Under the pieces are notes generated by a model that worked only from the letters and a program-made list of their open reading frames with translations, searched no databases and had not been told where the DNA came from. A stretch of 64,000 nucleotides of DNA, from assembly GCF_029227915.1 (NCBI RefSeq), contig NC_079885.1, positions 3,410,001-3,474,000 on the forward strand, given 5' to 3'. Below, one piece after another: positions 1 to 9,800 of the stretch. Each line of letters opens with the position of its first letter. Positions within the stretch are counted from its first letter, which is position 1. Made by a program: the position numbers and the translations under genes. The stretch comes from Hydractinia symbiolongicarpus (lineage: Eukaryota; Cnidaria; Hydrozoa; Anthoathecata; Hydractiniidae).

Positions 1-1490
1 TCTAAATTTTTAAGTGAAACCCTACCACAGCGCCCAGTGAAATCAGTAAATTCCAGCAATCATGTCAAATTAAGAAGAATGATATTTCTTAGTTCCAATT
101 GTCTCACTTTTCACATTTATAAGGTCACACTCCAAAATCAGTCCAATTAAGTGCCACAGTCAATCGTTTTACTGTTAAAAGTGATACAACCTAGTATTAT
201 CAGAAAAATATCCCTAAATACATGTGGGGACGAATATGTGACTCAACCGATGTAACTCAAACGGACTCATACCGTTAGAAATTCATTGAAACGTACCTTC
301 TAAAACTGTCTCTATTTCTTCAGCGCGCGATAACGGCTAGGATTCGTCCCACAGTAAAGAAACGCTTATTTATCTAAATTTTTAAATGAAGCGCTCCAAA
401 CAGCGACCAGTGTAATCGCTGAGTTGCGGCAATCGTGTCGAATTAAGAAGAATGTCATTTCTTGAGGTCCAGTTTGCTCACTTATCACATTTATAAGGTC
501 ACAGTCCAAAGTTACTTCAATTAAGTCCCAGAGTCAATCATTTCACTGTTAAAAGCGATATCACTCAATAATATCGGAAGAATATCACTAAATACACGTT
601 GGTACGAATATGTGACGCAACCGTTGTAACTCAAACGGATTGATACCGCCAAGAAGTCAATGAAATGTAGTTTTTGAGAATGTCCCTATTTCTTCAGCGC
701 GTGCTAACGGTCAGGATTAGTCCCACAGCAAAAAAAGACTTATTTATCCAATTTTTAAATAAAGCGCTACCACAGTGCCCAGCGAAATCGGTAAATTCTA
801 GCAATCATGTCAAATTAAGAAGAAAGATATTTCTTGGGTCCAATTGTCTCATTTATCACATTTTTGAGGTCAAAATCCAAAATCAGTTCAATTAAGTCCC
901 ACAGTCAATCGTTTCTCTGTTAAAAGCGTAGCAACCTAGTAATATCCGAATACTATCGCTAAATACATGTTGGTACGAATATGTGACGCAACCGTTGTAA
1001 CTCAAACGGATTTATACCGCCAGAAAGTCAATGAAATGTACTCTTTGAAACTGATCCTATTTATTCAGCGCGTGCTAACGGCCAGGATTGGTCCCACAGT
1101 AAAAAAGGACTTATTCTATATGAATTTTTAAGTGAAGCGCTACCATAGGGTCGAGTATAATAGCTGAATTCCAGCAATCATGTCAAATTAAGAAGAATGT
1201 TATTCCTTGGCGTCCATTAGGCTCATTTATCACATTTATAAGGTCACAGTACAGAATCACTTCAATTAAGTCCCACAGTCAATCGTTTCAATGTCAAAAG
1301 CAATACAACTGATAATATCGGAAAAATTTCGCTAAATACATGTTGGTACGAATATGTAACGCAACCGTTGTAATTGAAACGGACTGATACCGTTACAGAG
1401 TCAATGAGATGTAGTTTTTAAAACTGTTTCTCTTTCTTCAGCGCGGGCTAACGGCTAGGATTGGTCCCACCGTAAAAAATGACTTATTTA
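1..1490. repeat. Higher-order repeat unit (4-mer, 1490 bp), copy 1
   Basis: Four distinct monomers form a 1490-bp unit that is repeated directly at 1491-2980. Line-by-line comparison of the two copies shows only about four substitutions (near positions 362, 380, 440 and 685 of copy 1), so they are about 99.7% identical, while neighbouring monomers within one unit differ much more. This is the signature of a higher-order repeat made by recent unequal exchange or segmental amplification. The window edge falls inside the array, so the unit start is arbitrary. Confidence 0.95.
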
Positions 1491-2980
1491 TCTAAATTTT
1501 TAAGTGAAACCCTACCACAGCGCCCAGTGAAATCAGTAAATTCCAGCAATCATGTCAAATTAAGAAGAATGATATTTCTTAGTTCCAATTGTCTCACTTT
1601 TCACATTTATAAGGTCACACTCCAAAATCAGTCCAATTAAGTGCCACAGTCAATCGTTTTACTGTTAAAAGTGATACAACCTAGTATTATCAGAAAAATA
1701 TCCCTAAATACATGTGGGGACGAATATGTGACTCAACCGATGTAACTCAAACGGACTCATACCGTTAGAAATTCATTGAAACGTACCTTCTAAAACTGTC
1801 TCTATTTCTTCAGCGCGCGATAACGGCTAGGATTCGTCCCACAGTAAAGAATCGCTTATTTATCTAAATCTTTAAATGAAGCGCTCCAAACAGCGACCAG
1901 TGTAATCGCTGAGTTGCGGCAATCGTGTCAAATTAAGAAGAATGTCATTTCTTGAGGTCCAGTTTGCTCACTTATCACATTTATAAGGTCACAGTCCAAA
2001 GTTACTTCAATTAAGTCCCAGAGTCAATCATTTCACTGTTAAAAGCGATATCACTCAATAATATCGGAAGAATATCACTAAATACACGTTGGTACGAATA
2101 TGTGACGCAACCGTTGTAACTCAAACGGATTGATACCGCCAAGAAGTCAATGAAATGTAGTTTTTGAGAATGTCTCTATTTCTTCAGCGCGTGCTAACGG
2201 TCAGGATTAGTCCCACAGCAAAAAAAGACTTATTTATCCAATTTTTAAATAAAGCGCTACCACAGTGCCCAGCGAAATCGGTAAATTCTAGCAATCATGT
2301 CAAATTAAGAAGAAAGATATTTCTTGGGTCCAATTGTCTCATTTATCACATTTTTGAGGTCAAAATCCAAAATCAGTTCAATTAAGTCCCACAGTCAATC
2401 GTTTCTCTGTTAAAAGCGTAGCAACCTAGTAATATCCGAATACTATCGCTAAATACATGTTGGTACGAATATGTGACGCAACCGTTGTAACTCAAACGGA
2501 TTTATACCGCCAGAAAGTCAATGAAATGTACTCTTTGAAACTGATCCTATTTATTCAGCGCGTGCTAACGGCCAGGATTGGTCCCACAGTAAAAAAGGAC
2601 TTATTCTATATGAATTTTTAAGTGAAGCGCTACCATAGGGTCGAGTATAATAGCTGAATTCCAGCAATCATGTCAAATTAAGAAGAATGTTATTCCTTGG
2701 CGTCCATTAGGCTCATTTATCACATTTATAAGGTCACAGTACAGAATCACTTCAATTAAGTCCCACAGTCAATCGTTTCAATGTCAAAAGCAATACAACT
2801 GATAATATCGGAAAAATTTCGCTAAATACATGTTGGTACGAATATGTAACGCAACCGTTGTAATTGAAACGGACTGATACCGTTACAGAGTCAATGAGAT
2901 GTAGTTTTTAAAACTGTTTCTCTTTCTTCAGCGCGGGCTAACGGCTAGGATTGGTCCCACCGTAAAAAATGACTTATTTT
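1491..2980. repeat. Higher-order repeat unit (4-mer, 1490 bp), copy 2
   Basis: Second copy of the 1490-bp four-monomer unit, directly abutting copy 1. A third copy begins at 2981 but diverges within its first monomer: after position 3060 the sequence switches to a different monomer variant (TTATTTCTTGGG in place of TATTTCTTAG). The homogeneous HOR block therefore ends here. Confidence 0.94.
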
Positions 2981-3912
2981 TCTAAATTTTTAAGTGAAAC
3001 CCTACCACAGCGCCCAGTGAAATCAGTAAATTCCAGCAATCATGTCAAATTAAGAAGAATGTTATTTCTTGGGTCCAATTGTCTCATTTATCACATTTTT
3101 GAGGTCACAGTCCAAAATCAGTTCAATTAAGTGCCACAGTCAATCGTTTCACTGTTAAAAGCGATACAACCTAGTATTATCAGAAAAATATCCCTAAATA
3201 CATGTGGGGACGAATATGTGACTCAACCGATGTAACTCAAACGGACTCATACCGTTAGAAATTCATTGAAACGTACCTTCTAAAACTGTCTCTATTTCTT
3301 CAGCGCGCGATAACGGCTAGGATTTGTCCTACAGTAAAAAATCGCTTATTTATCTAAATTTTTAAATGAAGCGCTCCAAACAGCGACCAGTGTAATCGCT
3401 GAGTTGCGGCAATCATGTCAAATTAAGAAGAATGATATTTCTTGGGTCCAATTGTCTCATTTATCACATTTATGAGGTCAAAGTCCAAAATCAGTTCAAT
3501 CAAGTCCCACAGTCAATCCTTTCACTGTTAAAAGCGATGCAACCTAGTAAAATCAGAAAAATATCGCTAAATACATGTTGGTATGAATATGTGACGCAAC
3601 CGTTGTAATTGAAACGGACTGATACCGTTACAGAGTCAATGAGATGTAGTTTTTAAAACTGTCTCTCTTTCTTCAGCGTGCGCTAACGGCTGGGATTCGT
3701 CCCACAAAAAAAATGACTTATTTATCTAAATTTTTAAATGAAGCGCTCCAAGCAGCGCCCAGTGTAATCGCTGAGTTTGGGAAATAATGTCAAATTAAGA
3801 AGAATGATATTTCTTGGGTTCCAGTTGGCTCACTTATCACATTTATTAGGTCACAGTCCAAAGTTATTTCAATTAAGTCCCAGAGTCAATCGTTTCACTG
3901 TTAAAAGCGATA

Positions 3913-3970
3913 TCTCTTTAATAATAGCCGTATTCTGTCTGTGTGTCCGCGAAAGCGGCGTCCTGTAACG
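3913..3970 (+). other. Helitron 5' terminus
   Basis: Starts TCTCTTTAATAATAGCC directly after host A (3912). It continues with a TCTGTCTGTGTG tract and the small inverted repeat CCGC-GAAA-GCGG at about 3948-3959. The 5'-TC end and the flanking A match the Helitron left-end rule. Confidence 0.75.
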
Positions 3971-4149
3971 GAAACACGAAATTTTCAAAATGCGCACGAA
4001 TATCAAATGCGATATATTTTTATTGACTTTGTTTTTACCGCTCGCGCGTGGAACACCATTCACAACGCCTGATTCTTTAAAAAAAAACCAAGATTTTCTC
4101 GACCAGAAAGAATCCAAGATCTTCGCGGAACGAAGGCCATTTTGATAAT

Positions 4150-4607
4150 GGTCGTGTTTGTGGTCAGTGTGTGAGGTTTGTAGGCCTGTTTGACTTTTTT
4201 ATCTTCTAAAAGCCTTATATATTTGTAATATTTGTTTTCTGTTTGTTTTCAATGTTAGGATAAATATATTGTCACGTTTTCTAGCCACGTACAGATCTTA
4301 AACGCACCAGTTTTAGGATGTTTGGCTAGGAACGAAGATTAGCTAGCTATAGCTACTTAGCTAGCTAGAGCCTCACTTATTGCTATTCTGTATGGTATAA
4401 GAGCTTTTTATCCTAGCCAACATTTATTTTTATGTTGAGGCTGTGGCTATTTAGCTAGCTCCTTAAAAAGTGAAAGTATAAAAATGCAGTTTGGCTACAA
4501 CAATATTCTTAAGCAATATATAATTTTTATGCTAAATGCAGTTAGCTAGCTAGGTATAGCTACATATTTTATTATTTTTCTGCAAACTTTTTCTGCAAAT
4601 GAAATGG
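4150..4607. repeat. AT-rich Helitron interior with dispersed TAGC repeats
   Basis: Non-coding interior of the Helitron. TAGCTAGC-type tetranucleotide clusters appear around 4339-4368, 4451-4462 and 4541-4562 in AT-rich DNA. I see no ORF or RNA gene. The same TAGC motif occurs in the transposon at 43403-43460 and 47683, so it is probably a genome-wide simple repeat rather than something specific to this element. Confidence 0.7.
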
Positions 4608-5260
4608 CTGAGCGATTGTTTTGGCTGGACGAGTAACGACAGGCTGTTCCCTGTGTTTTTATTTAAACCGAAGTTGCAATGAACATTTTTGGAAAAGGGT
4701 AATACGCCTTATGCGCCTGTTCAAATGTGTTTAACTGTACTAAGCGGTTAGCCCAGTGTTAAAAACAGACTGTTTTTTGTAAAAGGCTGTTACGCCTATG
4801 GGCATGTGCAACACCGTTTACCTGTATATACTAAGGTCAGCCCACCACTGTGACAATTAATTTTTAAACTTCCTTGGGAATCACGCCTGGACTAACCGCT
4901 CAGCCCTGTGTCTGCAAGAAAGTTTTTTTCAAAAGGGTATTATTACTATACGCTGTACAACACGGTTTAACTGTACTAAGCGCTCAGCCCAGTGTCACGA
5001 TTAATTTTTTAACTTTTTAAAAGACTTTTCCACAAAATAAAATAATATTGACCGATTGTTTTTGCTATGATGGAGTAACAACACTTTGTAAACTCTGTTT
5101 TTATATCAGTTATCGTTGCGGGAAAGTTATTTTTTGAAAAATATGTTACAGTCGCACACTATAATGTTGTATGCGCTTCAAATGATTAACAACATACTGT
5201 ATACCTGTACTAAAGCGCTCCACCTGATCGTGTGGGACAGTTTACAGCTCTTATTAAGCG
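4608..5260. repeat. Degenerate internal tandem repeats of the Helitron
   Basis: The phrase GTTTAACTGTACTAAGCG with a following CAGCCCAGTGT recurs in diverged form near 4729, 4816, 4965 and 5200. The segment CGATTGTTTTGGCT plus GGAGTAAC at about 4612 is echoed at about 5052. Spacing is irregular (about 87, 149 and 235 bp), so this is an old, decayed minisatellite-like array inside the element. Such internal repeats are common in non-autonomous Helitrons. No coding function is visible. Confidence 0.7.
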
Positions 5261-5305
5261 CTCCACAGCGTGTTCAATGCCGGATCACACCTTTACTTGT
5301 GGCTT

Positions 5306-5339
5306 AACCCGGCGTTTCGACGCCGGGTTTCCCGGCTAG
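5306..5339 (+). other. Helitron 3' terminal hairpin and CTAG end
   Basis: Perfect 9-bp stem AACCCGGCG / CGCCGGGTT (5306-5314 and 5321-5329) with loop TTTCGA, then six bases, then CTAG at 5336-5339, followed by host T. A stable hairpin a few bases before CTRR is the Helitron 3' signal that ends rolling-circle transfer. It is strikingly GC-rich against the AT-rich surroundings. Confidence 0.88.
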
Positions 5340-6899
5340 TAACTTAATAATATCGGAAAAATATTACTAAATACATGTTAGTACGAATATGTGACGCAAC
5401 CGTTGTAACTCAAACGGATTTATACCGCCAGAAAGTCAATGAAATGCAGTCTTTGAAACTGTTCCTATTTATTCAGCGCGTGCTAACGGCCAGGATTGGT
5501 CCCACAGTAAAAAATGACTTATTTTGTATAAATTTTTAAGTGAAGCGCTACCATAGGGCCGAGTGTAATCGCTGAATTCCAGCAATCATGTCAAATTAAG
5601 AAGAATGTTTTTCCTTGGAATCAAACTGTCTCATTTATCACATTTATGAGGTCAAAGTCCAAAATCAGTTCAATCAAGTCCCACAGTCGATCCTTTCACT
5701 GTCAAAAGCGATGCAACCTAGTAAAATCAGAAAAATATCGCTAAATACATGTTGGTACGAATATGTGACGCAACCGTTGTAATTGAAACGGACTGATACC
5801 GTTACAGAGTCAATGAGATGTAGTTTTTAAAACTGTCTCTCTTTCTTCAGCGCGTGCTAACGGCTAAGATTCGTCCCACAAAAAAAATGACTTATTTATC
5901 TAAATTTTTAAATGAAGCGCTCCAAACAGCGCCCAGTGTAATCGCTGAGTTGGGGAAATCATGTCAAGTTAAGAAGAATGTTATTTCTTGGGTTCCAGTT
6001 GGCTCACTTATCACATTTATTAGGTCACAGTTCAAAGTTATTTCAATTAAGTCCCAGAGTCAATCGTTTCACTGTTAAAGGCGATATAACTTAATAATAT
6101 CGGAAAAATATCACTAAATACATGTTGGTACGAATATGTGACGCAACCGTTGTAACTCAAACGAATTTATACCGCCAGAAAGTCAATGAAATGTAGTCTT
6201 TGAGAATGTCTGTATTTCTTCAGCGCGTGCTAACGGCCAGGATTGGTCCCACAGTAAAAAATGACTTATTTTGTATAAATTTTTAGGGGAGCGCTACCAC
6301 AGTGCCCAGCGAAATCGGTAAATTCTAGCAATCATGTCAAATTAAGAAGAATGATATTTCTTGGATCCAATTGTCTCATTTATCACATTTATGAGGTCAA
6401 AGTCTAAATTCAGTTCAATCAAGTCCCACAGTCAATCCTTTCAATGTTAAAAGCGATGCAACCTAGTAAAAGCAGAAAAATTTCGCTAAATACATGTTGG
6501 TACGAATATGTGACGCAACCGTTGTAATTGAAACGGACTGATACTGTTACAGAGTCAATGAGATGTAGTTTTTAAAACTGTTTCTCTTTCTTCAGCGCGG
6601 GCTAACGGCTAGGATTGGTCCCACCGTAAAAAATGACTTATTTATCTAAATTTTTAAGTGAAACCCTACCACAGCGCCCAGTGAAATCAGTAAATTCCAG
6701 CAATCATGTCAAATTAAGAAGAATGATATTTCTTGGTTCCAATTGTCTCACTTTTCACATTTATAAGGTCACACTCCAAAATCAGTCCAATTAAGTGCCA
6801 CAGTCAATCGTTTCACTGTTAAAAGCGATACAACCTAGTATTATCAGAAAAATATCCCTAAATACATGTGGGGACGAATATGTGACTCAACCGATGTAA

Positions 6900-9800
6900 C
6901 TCAAACGGACTCATACCGTTAGAAATTCATTGAAACGTACCTTCTAAAACTGTCTCTATTTCTTTAGCGCGCGATAACGGCTAGGATTCGTCCCACAGTA
7001 AAGAATCGCTTATTTATCTAAATTTTTAAATGAAGCGCTCCAAACAGCGACCAGTGTAATCGCTGAGTTGCGGCAATCGTGTCAAATTAAGAAGAATGAT
7101 ATTTCTTGGTTCCAATTGTCTCACTTATCACACTTATTAGGTCACAGTCAAAGATCAGTTCAATTAAGTGCCACAGTCAATCGTTTCACTGGTAAAAGCG
7201 ATGCAACCTAGTATTATCAGAAAAATATCCCTAAATACATGTGGGAACGAATATGTGACTCAACCGATGTAACTTAAACGGACTCATACCGTTAGAAACT
7301 CATTGAAACGTACCTTCTAAAACTGTCTCTATTTCTTCAGCACGCGATAACGGCTAGGATTCGTCCCACAGTAAAAAATGACTTATTTATCTAAATTTTT
7401 AAATGAAGCGCTCCAAACAGCGACCAGTGTAATCGTTGAGTTGCGGCAATCATGTCAAATTAAGAAGAATGTCATTTCTTGGGGTCCATTTGGCTCACTT
7501 ATCACATTTATAAGGTCACAGTCCAAAGTTACTTCAATTAAGTCCCAGAGTCAATCGTTTCACTGCTAAAAGCGATATAACGCAATAATATCGGAAAAAT
7601 ATCACTAAATACATGTTGGTACGAATATGTGACGCAACCGTTGTTACTCAAACGGATTGATACCGCCAAGAAATCAATGAAATGTAGTTTTTGAGAATGA
7701 CTCTATTTTTTCAGCGCGTGCTAACGGTCAGGATTAGTCCCACAGTAAAAAAAAAACTTCTTTATCTAAACTTTAAATAAAGCGCTACCACAGTGCCCAG
7801 CGAAATCGGTAAATTCTAGCAATTATGGCAAATTAAGGAGAATGATATTTCTTAGGTCCAATTGTCTCATTTATCACATTTATGAGGTCAAAGTCCAAAA
7901 TCAGTTCAATCAAGTCCCACAGTCAATCCTTTCACTGTTAAAAGCGATGCAACCTAGTAAAATCAGAAAAATATCGCTAAATACATGTTGGTACGAATAT
8001 GTGACGCAACCGTTGTAACTCAAACGGATTGATACCGCCGAGAAGTCAATGAAATGTAGTATTTGAGAATGTCTCTTTTTCTTCAGCGCGTGCTAACGGT
8101 CAGGATTAGTCCCACAGTAAAAAAAGACTTATTTATCTAAACTTTAAATAAAGCGCTACCACAGTGCCCAGCGAAATCGGTAAATTCTAGCAATCATGTC
8201 AAATTAAGAAGAATGATATTTCTTGGGTCCAATTGTCTCATTTATCACATTTATGAGGTCAAAGTCCAAAATCAGTTCAATCAAGTCCCACAGTCAATCC
8301 TTTCACTGTTAAAAGCGATGCAACCTAGTAAAATCAGAAAAATGTTGCTAAATACATGTTGGTACGAATATGTGACGCAACCGTTGTAATTGAAACGGAC
8401 TGATACCGTTACAGAGTCAATGACATGTAGTTTTTAAAACGGTCTCTCTTTCTTCAGCGCGCACTAACGGCTAGGATTCGTCCTACAGAAAAAAATGACT
8501 TATTTATCTAAATTTTTAAATGAAGCGCTCCAAACAGCGCCCAGTGTAATCGCTGAGTTGCGGCAATCATGTCAAATTAAGAAGAATGTTATTTCTTGGG
8601 TTCCAGTTGGCTCACTTATTACATTTATTAGGTCACAGTTCAAAGTTATTTCAATTAAGTCCCAGAGTCAATCGTTTCACTGTTAAAAACGATATAACTT
8701 AATAATATCGGAAAAATATCACTAAATACATGTTGGTACGAATATGTGACGCAACCGTTGTAACTCAAACGGATTTATTCCGCCAGAAATTCAATGAAAT
8801 GTAGTCTTTGAAACTGTTCCTATTTATTCAGCGCGTGCTAACGGCCAGGATTGGTCCCACAGTAAAAAATGACTTATTTATCTAAATTTTTAAGTGAAGC
8901 CCTACCACAGCGCCCAGTGAAATCGGTAAACTCCAGCAATCATGTCAAATTAAGAAGAATGTTATTCCTTAGAGTCCAATTCGCTCATTTATCACATTTA
9001 TAAGGCCACAGTACAGTATCACTTCAATTAAGTCCCACAGTCAATCGTTTCACTGTCAAAGGCAATACAACTTAGTAATGTCGGAAAAAAATCACTAAAT
9101 ACATGTTGGTACGAATACGTGAAGCAACCGCTGTAATTTAGGCGGATTGACACCGTTAGAAAGTCAATGAAATGTAGTTTTTGAAAATGTTTCTATTTCT
9201 TCAGCGCGCGCTAACAGCAAGGATTGGTCCCACCGTAAAAAATGACTTATTTATCTAAATTTTTAAGTGAAGCCCTACCACAGCGCCCAGTGAAATCGGT
9301 AAATTCCAGCAATCATGTCAAATTAAGAAGAATGATATTTCTTGGGTCCAATTGTCTCACTTATCACATTTATAAGGTCACAGTCCAAAATCAGTTCAAT
9401 TAAGTACCACAGTCAATCGTTTCACTGTTAAAAGCGACACAACCTAGTGTTATCAGAAAAATATCCCGAAATACATGTGGGGACGAATATGTGACTCAAC
9501 CGTTGTAACTCAAACGGACTCACACCGTTAGAAATTAATTGAAATGTAGTTTTTAAAACTGTCTCTATTTCTTCAGTGCGCGATAACGGCTAGGATTTGT
9601 CCCACAGTAAAAAATGACTTATTTATCTAAATTTTTTAATGAAACGCTCGAAACACCGCCCAGTGTAATCGCTGAGTTGCGGCAATCATTTCAAATTAAG
9701 AAGAATGATATTTCTTGGTTCCAATTGTCTCACTTATCACATTTATAAGGTCACAGTACAAAATCAGTTCAATTAAGTGCCACAGTCAATCGTTTCACTG

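Larger units (their letters stand above)
1..3912. repeat. Tandem satellite array, ~372-373 bp monomer, segment A
   Basis: About ten head-to-tail monomers, followed through the conserved words AATCATGTCAAATTAAGAAG, CACTGTTAAAAGCGAT, AAATACATG and GTCCCACAGT. The word CATGTCAAATT (or a variant) recurs at 61, 434, 806, 1179 and 1551, giving steps of 373, 372, 373 and 372 bp. Monomers differ from each other by point changes and small indels. The segment ends inside a monomer at GCGATA, where a Helitron is inserted; the same monomer resumes at 5340. No gene is visible, and short ORFs here are chance readings of the repeat. A centromeric or pericentromeric role is inferred from structure only. Confidence 0.97.
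3913..5339 (+). mobile_element. Non-autonomous Helitron, 1427 bp, inserted in the satellite
   Basis: The element begins TCTCTTTAATAATAGCC and ends in a GC-rich hairpin followed by CTAG, matching the Helitron rule of 5' TC and 3' CTRR. The left flank ends GCGATA and the right flank starts TAACTTAATAATATCGG. Joined, these give exactly the intact satellite sequence seen for example at about 6080, so insertion was between A and T with no target duplication, as Helitrons do. The interior encodes no Rep/helicase and no convincing ORF. It holds a TCTGTCTGTGTG tract, a CCGC-GAAA-GCGG mini-hairpin near the 5' end, a TAGC-rich middle and degenerate internal repeats. Mobilisation would need a RepHel protein supplied in trans. 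Orientation follows the hairpin end. I considered a TAATAATA target duplication (hAT-like) and rejected it because the termini are not inverted repeats. Confidence 0.88.

Noticed and set aside
674-895. 73-aa ORF at 674-895 and again at 2164-2385
   Set aside because: Identical because of the 1490-bp HOR; it is a satellite reading frame, interrupted in other monomers.
3869-4117. 82-aa minus-strand ORF
   Set aside because: It spans the satellite/Helitron junction, so it cannot be an ancestral gene; composition looks random.
5116-5307. 63-aa plus-strand ORF in the Helitron
   Set aside because: It lies in degenerate repeats and runs into the terminal hairpin; no recognisable domain.
3913-5339. 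hAT- or P-like transposon with an 8-bp TAATAATA duplication
   Set aside because: The termini are not inverted repeats, whereas TC...hairpin-CTAG ends and A/T flanks restore the satellite exactly.
8495-8686. Recurring 63-aa ORF (starts MTYLSKFLNEAL) seen identically at 8495, 11478, 12595, 13712 and 16695
   Set aside because: It is one reading frame of the satellite monomer. Copies recur because of the HOR periods, and most monomers break the frame. No evidence of selection for coding.
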